Shown here: in pieces, positions 23,255 to 34,691 of the stretch
Position numbering within the stretch: the stretch's first letter is position 1
Layout of the letters: the number at the start of each line of letters is the position of its first letter
NCBI GenBank assembly: GCA_015179025.1
Contig: WHUX01000140.1
Location: 1 to 64,000, forward strand
Reading direction: 5' to 3'
From: Terfezia claveryi
Taxonomy: Eukaryota; Ascomycota; Pezizomycetes; Pezizales; Pezizaceae
DNA: 64,000 bases
Position numbers and translations under genes: made by a program
Notes under the pieces: generated by a model
The model's input: only the letters and a program-made list of their open reading frames with translations
What the model was told of the DNA's origin: nothing
Database searches by the model: none

Positions 23255-26200
23255 AAGACACAAACCTTTACTTACAGTACCGATATTAATTGCTGGGCTA
23301 GAAACAGAAGCCATTGTGGATTGTGGAGCTTCTACGTCTGTAGTAGGCTCCAAAGTTGCTAAAAGACTAGGAGTCTGGAAAAGAAAGAACCACGTGTTGG
23401 TATCTCAAGGGGATGGAACCAAGCTAAAAGGTGGTAAATTTGTGGCAAACACCACCTTCTCGATACCCGGTATAAGCCACAAATTCTTGTTGGACGCAGA
23501 AGTATTGGATATTGGAAAAAGGGATGTTATCTTGGGATTGTCTTGGTTGAAGGAAAATGATTTAGTAATTAATACCCCGGAGTCAAGGTTAGAATATTGG
23601 AATAAAAGAGAAAGTACTACGATACCCACCGCGGCAATACCCAGCTCTACGATACCCACCGCGGCAATACCCAGCTCTATGATACCCAGTGCGGCGACAC
23701 CCAGCTATATAATACCCTGCAAGACATACAACATACCCACCATTATGACGTTAGACTTGGAGGCTGAACCCCTAGATCATAGCGAGATTCTGCTTATAAT
23801 TGACACAACTAGCCGCTATACCTAATACGCGCAGGTATTCTCTGCAGAACAAGCTTCTAGGTTGCCAAAGCATAAACTCTGGGATCACTCTATTCCGCTC
23901 AATGACCCAACGGCTAAAGTACTGAACGGACCAATCTACAAAATGACCTGGGAGGAAGAGATTGCTTTAGAACGGTATTTAGAGGAAAACATCCCAGTGG
24001 GGAAACTAAGGAAATCGAGATTAGCTGCTGGAGCACCAATATTATTCGTGCGGAAAAAAGACGGTTCTCTCCGCTTGTGTGTAGATTATAGAGGTATAAA
24101 CCGCATTACGATACCTAATAGATACCCATTGCCTCTTATCAACGACTTGCTGGATAGAACTAAGGGGGCCAAATGGCTAACCAAGCTCGACCTAAAAAAT
24201 GGTTATAACCTGATCCGCATTGCAGCTGGCGAGGAGTGGAAGACAGCCTTCAAAACAACAAAAGGGCTGTTTGAGTATACCGTCATGCTATTTGGCCTAA
24301 CCAATGCCCCTGCATCTTTCCAAGAAATGATGGATACTATCTTTAAAGAAATTGCGTTCTTAGGAGTGATTTGGTATTTGGATGATATTCTAATATTTGG
24401 AGGACAAACAGAGGCGGAACATCAGCGAATTGTAGAGAAAGTACTGCAGAAGTGTATGGATCATGGCTTGGCTGTTAACCTACCAAAGTCCGAATTCCAT
24501 GTCCCCGAAACCATCTTCCTAGGTCATATCATCAATGGCTGAGAGGTCAAAATGGACCCAGCTAAGCTAGATACTATGGCTAGCTGGGCAACCCCAACCA
24601 AGAAAAAGGAGGTTCAAGCATTTTTGGGTTTTGCTAATTATTACCGTCGTTTTATTGCGCAATACAGTGCAAAAGCAAGGCCCTTAACTGAACTCACCAA
24701 GGATATACCATTTTCATGGGGGGCTAGACAGCAGCAGGCCTTTGATGACCAACGAGCAGAGTTCATGGCAGCGCCAATTCTTACTCAGTTCGACCGCACA
24801 CTTGACACCATCATGGAAACAAACGCCAGCAATCAGGCCATTGCTGGAGTACTATCCCAGTATCACGGTCGCAATACTGGCGATAAGCTATCAACTATTA
24901 AAACCCTGCATCCGGTGGATTATCACTCAAAAACACTGGATTCTACCCAAAGAAACTGGCCAATTCACGATAAAGAACTCTTTGCTATAGTGGACTGTTT
25001 TCGCAAATGGCGAGCTTGGTTAGTCGGCGTACCAGTCAATGTTTTTACCGACCACCAAGGCTTGCAGTACTTCAATACCAAGCAAAAGCTCAACTCTAGA
25101 CAAGCCACCTAGTACCAAAAACTGGCTGAATTCACATTTACGATAACATATCGGCCAGGCCCCAAAATGGGCAAACCAGATGCACTTAGCCGCAGAGCAG
25201 GAGAAGAGAAGTCAAGTGCAGAAGAACGTCTGCTTAAAGAAGGCCAGCTGTTGCTAGAAGAAGAGGTAGGGCAGGAAGAAGAGGTAGGGCAGGAAGAAGA
25301 GGTAAGGCAGGAAGAAGAGGTAGAACAAGAAGGCCATATCGATGTGGAAGACCCCTCACTGGATAGTATTGATATATCAGGATGGCCTAGGTGGAATACT
25401 GGCTTATTGGAAGTATCGCCAGAATACAAGTTAGAGGTTTTGAGACAGTGTCATGACAGCAAGGTGGCAGGGAACTGGGGGAAAGCGCGCACAGAAGAAC
25501 TTGTCAGCCAGAACTTTATATGGGACAACTGGCAGGCAGATGTGGCATCCTATGTGGCAGGGTGTTTGCCTTGTCAAAAAGCCAAATCAGACAGGCATTC
25601 AAGGAAAACAAAGCTAGTACCTATACCAACAGGAAACCGACCTTGGGAGGAGATTGCAATGGATTTTGTAGGCGAATTTCCAGATTCTGAGGGGTATAAT
25701 ACAGTCCTGGTGATTACCGACAGATTCACTAAGATGCAACAGTATATACCAGCAAAAATGACATGGACAGCGGAAGACGTTGCTAATGCTTATATTACCG
25801 ATATTTGGAAGCTGCACGGCTTACCAAGGCATATTACCTCTGACCGTGGACCCCAATTTGCCTCGGAAATGTTCAGGCAATTAAATAAAAAGTTGGATAT
25901 ACATCTCCGGTTATCCACTGCCCACCACCCTCAAACAGATGGGTTGTCCGAACGAGCAATTCAGACACTCAAGCAATACCTCTGAATATTCTGCCACGAC
26001 CTGCAAAATCACTGGGCAAAATGGTTACCCCTAGCCGAGTTCGCATACAACTCGACCTCTACCTCGACCCATGAATACTCGCCTTTTAGGTCCCTCTACG
26101 GATTTGACCCCAGAGCCATTCATCTAAATACGGAATATCAACTCAGTTCACCTGCAGCCGAAGAATGGCTGGACCGCATGACCTCGGTGCATAGTCAAAT

Positions 26201-26699
26201 TCATGAGACCCTCAAGCACATCAACGATAGGAGGAGCTCACTATCCATGGAAAAGGCTAGAACTTATGAGCCCGGCAACCAGGTGCTAGTAGACCGACGC
26301 AACCTTACCATCAAAGTGGGCAACAACCGATCTCTTATGACCAAATGGATCGGTCCATATAAAGTGGTACGAAAAGTCGGAACTCATGCGTATGAGCTCG
26401 ATATACCAAAGGGTACCAGGCTGCACAGGGTCGTCCACACCACGTTGCTGAAGCCATTCCAAAACCGAGCAGGCCCATAAGCCATGGACGTGGAAGAAGA
26501 TAAGGACATCGAGTATGGCGTCGAGGAAATTGTAGATTCGGTACGCAGGAAAGGCAAGGTCTTGTACTGAATCCGATGGCAAGGGTACAGCCCTGAAGAT
26601 GACACCTGGCAAACGCTGGATACCATGTCTTGCAGGAACGAGGTGAAGGCATTCCATGACAAGTTTCCGAAAAAACCAAGAGACGCGCGATTTTGTTGA
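23208..26699 (+). pseudogene. pol: Pol polyprotein of the gypsy element, six in-frame stops
   Basis: All pol domains lie in one frame, -1 relative to gag, with no indel. Protease holds IVDCGASTSVVG near 23310, with Cys where DSGA is usual. RT holds LDLKNGY and YLDD (24375-24386). RNase H follows, with an ETNAS where Asp is usual, HDKELFAI and FTDHQGLQYF. Integrase has CHDSKVAGNWG...CLPCQKAK and the D, D, E residues of MDFVGEF, TSDRGPQF and GLSERAIQ. A C-terminal chromodomain (EYGVEEIVDS, GYSPEDDTW) ends at 26699. Nonsense codons lie at 23823 (TAA), 24540 (TGA), 25110 (TAG), 25983 (TGA), 26478 (TAA) and 26568 (TGA). Each is one transition from a sense codon, as RIP would give. An acidic QEEEV-type repeat near 25255-25330 and a proline-rich IPTAAIPSS repeat near 23620-23710 are linkers. 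Confidence 0.93.
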
Positions 26700-27099
26700 A
26701 CCTATGCCTGGGGGTTAAGGCAGTCGAACAAACCTATGTGCAGCATACCTATGCTTGCAAGGTTAAGGCATTTGGAATCTACGGATTCAACCGGTGCTAT
26801 ATGCACTACCTACGCTTGCAAGGTCAAAGCATGAGGTCATACCTTTCCTACCTTCTATTGGCTTTTTCCCACTGGGTTTTGCTGATAAAAAGGGAGGTTT
26901 TACTGGTGACCGAACCATATGGACAATATAATAGGGCACACCGGCTACCGAATGGGCCCCACAATCGATGACTCGATTAGATTGGGATGTTGGAACCTGG
27001 CATTAGCAGCGGGAACCAAAGGTTTTGGCCCATTCATACATAGAGTAGGACATTCACTCAGAGCCCTGAAAGTAGCAGTCGAGATGCTTGCTTTCCAAC

Positions 27100-27109
27100 G
27101 GGGGGGTAA
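27100..27109 (+). promoter_or_regulatory. Polypurine tract
   Basis: GGGGGGGTAA lies immediately before the 3' LTR start. This is where plus-strand DNA synthesis is expected to be primed in an LTR retrotransposon. Confidence 0.7.
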
Positions 27110-27863
27110 TGTTACGAATCTCACGTGAGGGTGGTCTACGCAGAGGCGGAAAACCGAAGCCGACAGCCGCTGAGGCCAACGACGTGGATTGATCACCCAC
27201 AGCAGGCCTAGCAATGGGCCCTCTAGCTCATACCTATGAGTTGAGTAGAGAGACTGGCCGGGACAAGGAAGTGTGTGCACCGTTCTAGCGAGGACCAAGA
27301 GGGTTGGGGCTAGGTCGTATTGGCTTATGGGATAACTGCTTCTTATGGAGGAGGATCGGTTCAAGGCATATGTTTGATTTCCAATCATTGATTTCCAAGA
27401 CTGCTTATATCTCCGTTATTGATTTCCAAGCTGCTCTGTCATTGATTTCCAAGCTGCTCCGTCATTGATTTGCAATCATGTCTCCGAGGCTTAGGAAGCC
27501 CATGCCGCAGGCATGTGGAGAGGGGGCTAGGACGACCCCCGAGATGTCTATATAAGGGGCCTCTGCTACCTAGATAGAAAGGGCAGAACCCAAGCACTGT
27601 CTTGTATAATTCTTCGAAAGCACTATATCTCTATACTTCCTTGCACACTTCTTCGAGAACCCGTTCATCACCCTCGCGCACCCGTCCCTGTTGTGCTCGC
27701 CACTTGCTAAGCTAAAAGACCCTTTCGCCTTTTAACTTTGCCACCTGCTAGCCGAAGGCCCTTTGCCACGAGCAGGCCACGCGACCTACCACTAAGGCCA
27801 CTAGGAGCTCGCTAAGCTCTCCAATTCTTAGTAGGCCCGGACTCAACATCCGCCCCTCTAACA
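27110..27863 (+). repeat. 3' LTR of the gypsy element
   Basis: The 754-bp LTR differs from the 5' LTR by eight transitions and one 14-bp extra piece of the internal tandem repeat (ATTGATTTCCA unit). It ends TAACA, followed by the CTCCT target duplication. Confidence 0.95.
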
Positions 27864-27868
27864 CTCCT

Positions 27869-28026
27869 ATCTTTGCCGACCATACTCCCAGAAGTTTGGA
27901 TCTCTCAGATTTCGGATCTAAGATTTCCTCGTAAATAATGGGGAATGGTATTTTGTCGTCCCTGTCACCCCATGATATTTCTTCTGGGTCCACTCCAGTC
28001 GGAAAAAAGGCCTTCGAAATAGGGGT
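27869..28026 (-). mobile_element. LINE family A copy, right part (beyond the gypsy element)
   Basis: On the minus strand it reads DPEEISWGDRDDKIPFPIIY and EEILDPKSERSKLLGVWS, the segment just before the RNase H domain. It is continuous with 20156-21271 once the gypsy element is removed. At 28026 it meets the poly(T) of another LINE end. Confidence 0.85.
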
Positions 28027-28185
28027 CCTTTTTTTTTTTTTTTTTTTTAAAATACTTGTTACTCTTATTCAGGGAAAGCCGAAAAAAGCTTTGACTGCAT
28101 CCCAATTGTCCTCCTCCTCCTCTTCGATCCAGTTCGGGTGGTCGAGATCCTCCCAGTCCTTGATCACTATGGTACAAGAAAAGTG
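28027..28185 (-). mobile_element. LINE end of a related family
   Basis: A long T run (28029-28050) is followed by AAAATACTTGTTACTC. A short frame then encodes DWEDLDHPNWIEEEEEDNWD and ends KAFFGFP, the counterpart of the LINE polyprotein C-terminus at 60.0 kb. The usual long 3'-untranslated tail is missing, so this is a variant or internally deleted end. Confidence 0.6.
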
Positions 28186-28424
28186 AGTAACAGGACATTC
28201 ACCTTCTAGTTCACTATTATATGTACACGTTAAGTGAATGTTATAAGTGAACAAAAAAGTATGCACTGCTGTGTTCACTTATAACATTCACACGTTCTAT
28301 GTGGTTTTGCTCACTCAACTTTCACACTGTGAGAAAAACGGCTCACATTGTGTGAGCACTTTCCCTAGGCATATTTGTGAACGTAGATGTGAGCAACTAG
28401 ACGTGAGTCATAGTTACAGTAAAT
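28186..28424. repeat. Hairpin-rich non-coding segment
   Basis: A perfect 19-bp inverted repeat, GTGAATGTTATAAGTGAAC (28234-28252 with 28273-28291), encloses a 20-nt loop. It is followed by shorter inverted words such as CTCACACTGTGAG-like pairs near 28315-28360. It may be a MITE; its ends are not clear. Confidence 0.55.
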
Positions 28425-28900
28425 AGGACAGAATCAATTTCAACACTCATCGCCCACCTAAAGTCCGCAGCGAAATCGCACAATACATAGGACTGCAATA
28501 TTGTAGCCACCGAGCAAATTGTAGGTTCCAACCATAGCGAGATACAGTGGTTTTTTTTTTTTTTTTTTAAATACTTAGTACTCCTATGCAGCCCCGTTAG
28601 GGGGGCTATGAGAAGAGATACAGTGGTGATTTTATCAATTAGTGTAGTTTCCTCCTTTGTGTTGGTAGGCATGGTTGGTTATGCCGGAAATTGAGCGATT
28701 GTAGTTGTAAATTCTGAAGGGAGGTAATGAACTCCTGGACTGCCGGTGGAGGTTGTGTTATTAAGATGAAAAAACAACAGCAGAATCCAACGCATTTTGA
28801 AGATTTCCACTCCCCGGGTACCTTCGGTATTTCGCGGTTGCAACGGCCTCCGGGCTCGAGCTTGTGTGACCTTGGTCTGGAGCCGGCTCGTGCCCAGGCC
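28425..28900 (+). repeat. Dispersed segment, second copy of 7140-7660
   Basis: It shares long blocks with 7140-7660 in the same orientation (CTAAAGTCCGCAGCGAAATC, GGTTGCAACGGCCTCCGGGC against GGTTGCGACGACTTACGGGC). It is interrupted by a 64-bp LINE end at 28551-28614. No common reading frame explains the similarity. Confidence 0.6.
28551..28614 (-). mobile_element. 64-bp LINE 3' end insertion
   Basis: Poly(T) is followed by AAATACTTAGTACTCCTATG, CAGCCCCGTTAGGGG and GGCTATGAGAA. The insert is flanked by a 12-bp duplication, GAGATACAGTGG, at 28539-28550 and 28615-28626. It parallels the 51-bp insertion at 18889. Confidence 0.88.
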
Positions 28901-28929
28901 TACCAAGGCCATGACCAGCCTCGAAACAC

Positions 28930-29823
28930 AAATAGAGGCATGAGCCCGCAAGCTCTGAGAGCCCTCTACACCGGATGCATCCGGAGTATCTTCACCTTGG
29001 GGCGTGGAATTATTTAACGGACCATCATAGCTTCTGGAACCCATGCGGAGGCTGGAGTACCAGGCCTTACGGAAGATCACGAGTGGCTACCACGGCAGCA
29101 GTCACCGAGTCTTGGGCCTAATCGCCAACGTAGAGCCCCTTCAAGATAAAGTGAGGGATATGCAACAGTCTTGGGCAGCTAGAGCGATCCGAACGGGCGA
29201 TAAACAGATAAGAGCCTACATAGCAAAAGATTCCTCGGGGTATTACAACACGACAGGGATATGCAACCAAACGGCTATTGGGTAGAACTCAATGGGTTTT
29301 CGGTAGAATTAGACGGCAGGGGGCTCAAAAGCTGCATACGAGTTTGGAGAATAATTTGTAAAGTGCCTAAGAGCCCTGGACCATGGACTCCAGGGAGGTA
29401 TCCTGAAATATGGCTAATATATGAATTGTGAGATGTGAATATATAACCGGGTATTAAATTGGAATAATATGATTAATCAGAGGCTGGGTACATTTCCTGC
29501 CTCTCTCATATAGTGCAAAACCATGAAGTCAAGTCTACACGTCATGGTATGTTGGAAGATAGGGGCCTCAACTGGCCTGGCTCCGCAAGATCGGTAAGGT
29601 AGAATCTAGCGCCTGCCCCTGCGGACACCACTCCCAGGATGGCCGGCATCTGGTCTTTGACTGCCCTTATGCTTATATCCAGTATGCTTGTATCGAGCGT
29701 CATCTGTACTTAAACTGTTTCTACTCGCCGGGATTATTTCTTAGTACTTTTGAATTCTGCGGGCCGTACCTGACAGATTAATTTGTCTTGTCCTGACCTA
29801 CTGGGACTGAATAGTAGTAATGA
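28930..29823 (+). mobile_element. Decayed LINE family A copy (plus strand)
   Basis: The frame from about 28940 gives LRALYTGCIRSIFTLGRG and MRRLEYQALRKITSGYHGSS, the region between RT and RNase H in the LINE at 61 kb. The frame is lost at 29253, where a dispersed repeat interrupts. It returns at 29570 with LRKIGKVESSACPCGHHSQD, the zinc-binding cluster. The 3' tail (CAGATTAATTTGTCTTGTCC, AGTAGTAATGAG) lies at 29766-29823. Confidence 0.7.
29253..29566 (-). repeat. Dispersed repeat, inverted copy of 50655-50962
   Basis: It shares words such as TAGAACTCAATGGGTTTTCG, CCAGGGAGGTATCCTGA and CTCTCATATAGTGCAAAA with the reverse complement of 50655-50962. It lies inside the LINE copy, so it is a later insertion. 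It has no open frame of note. Confidence 0.7.
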
Positions 29824-29839
29824 GTTTTTTTTTTTTTGT

Positions 29840-31068
29840 TACAAAAAAAAAGATTTGGATAAGAGCTAAGGGGTATTACCCTCAACTCTGGAAAGTTAGG
29901 GATCAATCTAGCAGAGTCAGAAGCAAGGGACCGAAATACCTCTTGGGAGAATTTCTGAAGCTTCTTACTGAGCTGAAGCTGTGTCGTGAGAGCTCGATAA
30001 GTTCTCATGGAAAGCGGGATCACACTTAATAAGGACAATCCATTGTTTTAGTTCATCGGAATCATCATGTTGACCATCTGAGCGACAGATAAGGCGTAGT
30101 ATTGCAATCTCATCCCCACTTTCAGTATGAAGGGTTTCTCTATTCTGGTACTGGCAATGTAGTAAGTCTTGGTTGGTCGTGGAGGGTATGTCCCGTTGTT
30201 GCATGGACCTAAAACTTATTAGGATTATATATTAGGTTTCTTAGTAGTTGGCTTACTTGGGTGGTCATGCTTAGCATCAGGTTGCCTCCATACTCCCGGG
30301 GGCACAAGTGTCGACTTGGGTGAAATCATCTGCCAACAACACCTCCGCCAACATCACCCCCAACCATATTACTAGAACTCCTCCGGTAGTGTACTTGTAT
30401 ATATACATCGACTTGCCACACTAGACACTGCAAATGCTTCAAGTCTGGCGTTAAGTGTACTAATTATTGCCATAAGCACAAGCTCAACGATCAGGCTGGA
30501 GTATATCTTAATCTAGCTGCTTTGGAGGCATACAATATCAGGTCATTAATTCCACATGTTTCAAACTAGTTTGGTTTCTATTTCCGTATCATTCTCTCCT
30601 TCTATTAGTTCACCGGCTTCTTCTTCACCACCTATACCAGACTCAGGCTTTCCCTCAACTAATTCAATATCAGCGCGGAAACTCCGCTCCTTGCATTTGG
30701 CTTCCTCTATATCTTCATTCCGCTACTTCTGAGGATTCCAGCATGGATAATATGTCGGATATTAATGTCCTACAGAAGCCTAGTTAATTTGCTCTAGTTA
30801 GATTTATCTTTCGGGGGTTTTTCTTTTTAATTTTCTCTCGTCGCATGATATTTTGGGTTATTACGGATATTTATTTTTAATTCTTACCTGTCACATTCTA
30901 TTTTTTGCGGTTTTTTTTTTTAAGAATTTTTCGACTAAAAAATTTGTTTTTGCTGGTGTGGTGATATTTTCACTCGTATTTTTGGTTTGTTTATATGTTG
31001 ATTGGTGATTTTTGTTTTGTACATACAACATTTCGTGAGATTGTGCATGCGACCGTGAATTAGAATTT
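29840..31068. other. Unassigned sequence, possible decayed coding stretch
   Basis: On the minus strand 29840-30204 has two overlapping frames that could join by one frameshift (DELKQWIVLIKCDPAFHENL, then KLQKFSQEVFRSLASDSARL). I do not recognise them. From 30240 to 31068 the sequence becomes T-rich with no coding signal. Confidence 0.3.
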
Positions 31069-31115
31069 TTTTATTCTTTATTATTTTATTATTTTATTTT
31101 AAATACTCACTACTC
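31069..31115 (-). mobile_element. Very short LINE 3' end
   Basis: A T/A-rich tail is followed by TTTTAAATACTCACTACTCC, the terminal words of LINE family A on the minus strand. Nothing more of the tail is present. Confidence 0.5.
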
Positions 31116-32484
31116 CTCCTCTCTCATTATCGGAATTATCAAGATACTGAAAACCCAATTTTTCTCATACTTGCGGGTGGCCCTGCCATTCTGTATTGTA
31201 CCGCAGGCCTGTTCGAACGAACCTTCAGAATATAGTGCCTGGTACAAATCCTTAGCTGCAGCTCCAACCAATCTTTACATTTTTTCGTTGTGCCGCCGAA
31301 TTCGCAATACTATATCACCATATCCATAATGTTATGCTCAGCCTTTCCGCCTTGGAGTTCGCCTACGTAATGTAACAACGGGTCATAGCATGGAGAGTCG
31401 CAAGCTAGATAGACAGATAGATGTGCAAGATAAATGAGCAGGATATTCAGATGTAGGGTGTTGTGCCAACCAACTAAGGAAGACTGGCAACCTTCGCCTC
31501 TGTTATTAGGACAATTCTCCTTCAAGCCCTCGGTTATCACGAGATGGCTACGGAGTGAAGAGGCCGTAGTGGAATCGCCACGCCCTCTCCGCCTACACCT
31601 GGCTCCGCACACCCCTTTCGTTCGCTTAATTCTTATGAGTTGATAGCCGGACGGGTCTGTTGGCAGAGTTACTTTCGCATGAGCTTTTGTTCTCGGCTGA
31701 GCAAGTCAGCATCAGATGGGAAAGCGAATGACGTTTAGCATTTTTGTTAGATGTGGAACATGTGAGTTTAGAGTATAAAACAGGAATAAAACGGCGGATT
31801 TTTTTGGAGTGTTTTTTTTTTTTTGGGGGTGTTTGGGGGTGTGTTTGGGGGAGCGCACAGAGGAGGTGTGTTTCCAGGGGATGCGTGCGGGGATATCGGC
31901 GGCTTCATGCTTGGATTTGTCTATACTCGCATTGGTTTTTGCGCATACGAATTCTACTGACCGTAGAGTGTTACTTTTCCCGCCATTATACACGATTTAC
32001 TCGTTGTGGCTCTCGATATCCGGTCCTCAGTGCAAGTTCTCTCCGCTAGGAAAGAAGTGCGTCTATATATTCGGTCCCTGCGACCGGAGAGCCCTCAGAA
32101 GACTCGCACGCAGGAGCACTCGCACGCAGGAACACTCACACACAGGAACACTCGCATTCGCAGAGGAGGAAACGGCCCCAATGAGTCCCACGGTACCTTG
32201 CTCAGACATGCTTGTTTGAAGGGGAAAAGACTCAGAGGAGGAGAAGTGATGAGGATGAATATGATGCCGGTCAAAGATGAGGAGTAGACCTCTGCAGTTT
32301 CTGGGTGTTTCAAGGAAGGATATGTTTACGGGACGTTGGAGGAAAAAGTTATTCCGGGAACCACGAGAGCTGTGCCAGTACTGGCACGATTGTCACTCTG
32401 ACAATAGGGCCTTGCGTTTTTTGATTTTCTGTTGTCGGCAGGAAGGTTCCGGAGCATCCTAGGCTTGGAACCGTGATAGTCATG
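31116..32484. other. Unassigned sequence with short tandem repeats
   Basis: G-rich repeats (GGGGGTGTTTGGGGGTGTG) lie near 31823-31850. An imperfect 18-bp tandem repeat, ACTCGCACGCAGGAGC and variants, lies at 32103-32160. Frames on both strands are short and unrecognised. Confidence 0.4.
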
Positions 32485-34181
32485 CTAGTTTCGGCACGAC
32501 TGTCGCAAGAAGGAATAATTTGGCCGGTTTAAAGCGAGAAATGGCCAATTGCTATGAGCCAAGTCGATAGCAATTTCCTTCACTTCTTCAGGAGCGAGAG
32601 ATTTTTGTTGAACGTTTTCAGTAGATGGAGGCCTATATTTTAGTCCAAGAACTATTAAAGGTTTGTTCTTGTTTATATTGGGTACACGATCATACCCACT
32701 AAAAACTTCTTCAGGTATAGTGGATAGAGTCTCATCGTCTGAAGACTCTTCTTCCTTCATCATATCATATTCGCTTTCTTCATCCTGGATGCCCTCAAAG
32801 TATGGACAGAAGATATGGTGTCCAAGTTCTTCGGCTCTTCCATGACATTTGTTGAAGTCGCAGTCGACATGCTTGAAATTGATAGCTCCGCGAGAAACCA
32901 TATTGTTCTGAGTAGAGGTTTCTGGTAAGTGGAAAGTTCTTAAAGCGTTGGTAGAGATATTGCGGTTGTAGGTATGGTTAGGAGGATCGATGCTGTTGGA
33001 GATATAATCGTCCTCGGTGGTGGCAGTGTCCAAGTATTTATGCTTCCTTGATAGAGCGTCTGCTATCAAATTTTCCTTTCCTGCAGTGTGCTGTATATCT
33101 GTATCAAATTCCATTAGGTAATCTTGCCATCGCCTCAATTTCTGGCTTGTAGGCGTTTGAGTATGGAAGGTTACTAATGGTTTGTGGTCTGTAAGGATAG
33201 TGAACTTGTGACCTCTTAATTGTGCTTCAAAAAATTTTAATGAGTCAATAATCGCTAATAATTCCTTTTGAAAGGTAGGATAATTGAGTTGTGCTGGATT
33301 AATTTTCTAGAGTGGAAGCATGATGGTCTGATATGCGTCAACGGTCCTTGACCTATCCAAGATCCTAGTCCTACATCACTAGTATCACAGAGTAAATATT
33401 TGGGTTCAGTAGATTCATTATTTCAGGGTTTTAAAACATGTGGGGAATTCACGAGTTCCTTGAGTTTTTCAAACGCTGCGTTATGAGTATCTGTCCATTC
33501 CCATTTCTTTATTTCTCCTTGCAGTTCTGACAGGGTGCTTGCATACGATGCAAAGTCAGGGATAAACCTGCTGAGATAATTAACGATTCCAAGGAATCCT
33601 CTAAGATCCTTTTTTCTTGTAGGAGTTAGAAATGTTAATATAGTAGTCCTCTTCTTCGGGTCTACATGTAATCCATCTGATGTTAAAGCGTGTCCTAAGA
33701 TTTCCCATCTTAGAGTAAAGAACTGGCATTTGCTTTCTTTGAGATAAAATTTCTCATCCTGTAGACATTGAAGTACTTTCTTCAATAATTCTACATGTTT
33801 TTCATACGTTTTTGAGAATATAATGATATCATCGATATAGATAATTAGGTTTTTATAGACCATGTCTTTAAAAATTTCATGCATAACGCAAACCATGGTA
33901 GCAGGTGCGTTATGATCCCCTTGTTGTATAACTTTACTTCTGAAATATCCCATGTGACATAAAAAGGTAGAGTGTTGCTCAGATTCTTGATTATTTCCAA
34001 TATTAAAAAATCCGTCGGCTAAGTCGAGCTTAGTCCAAATGGGATTCTCCGCTACTAGTTCAATTGCTTTATTGATATCTGGCAATGGGGTGTGGTCCAG
34101 TTCGACGGCTAAATTGCGGTCTTGACAGTTATTGACATGTTGGGCTTCTTCCGGTTTATCTCGTTTAGGGATAGTGAACAT
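32485..34181 (-). pseudogene. pol: Reverse transcriptase and RNase H of the second gypsy element
   Basis: The RT part (34181 to 33423) shows ELDHTPLPDINKAIELVAEN and TKLDLADGF, the catalytic YIDD (33828-33839) and the following ILGHALTSDGLHVDPKK thumb motif. The RNase H end (33138 to 32485) shows RRWQDYLMEFDTDIQ and KENLIADALSRKHKYLDT. The stretch 33139-33422 between them has stops. The frame ends in low-complexity acidic sequence and then an unrelated flank, without integrase. Confidence 0.85.
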
Positions 34182-34691
34182 GACTACAGCATTTGTGTCA
34201 TTTTCTACTCTATATATGCGACCTGATGCTTCTTCTTCTACTAATTTGTCATGGATTTGTTGTCTAAATCGATGTCCTGAGGGTCGCCATTTTGGTATCC
34301 AAGTAGCTCCCGCTTTTGGTTTAATAGAGTGATTAATTTTTCTTAGTGGGGGTAATACCCATGGAATTGTCTTGGGAAATAATAAGGGAAACTCCGTTAC
34401 AAGGTTGAATTGTTTCTATACTGTAGAAACAGCTGTCAGGAGTTCTCTTTCTGAATCAGTTTCTTCCATGTCACTAATATTTTCCCAATTATCTGGTTCA
34501 CTATAATCTGTGACTGATTTACAGCTGACCTGTGTATATGCTGATCTTATACCATTCCCCATAGTTCTAGATCCTTTCTATACACTTAGCTGGAATCGTA
34601 GAATGTTTTCCGGTTGGATAGTAACTGGTTCCTGATGGGCACAAATTATTGCTCGCACTTTGCTAAGAGTAGGTTCTCCTAGTATCATGTC

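Larger units (their letters stand above)
21272..27863 (+). mobile_element. Complete Ty3/gypsy LTR retrotransposon
   Basis: This 6592-bp element has LTRs of 740 and 754 bp that start TGTTACG and end TAACA, flanked by a 5-bp duplication CTCCT (21267-21271 and 27864-27868). Domain order is gag, protease, RT, RNase H, integrase and chromodomain, the order of chromodomain-bearing gypsy elements (chromoviruses). By eye the two LTRs differ at eight positions, all transitions, plus one 14-bp indel, so the insertion is fairly recent. It sits inside a LINE copy on the opposite strand. Confidence 0.95.
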
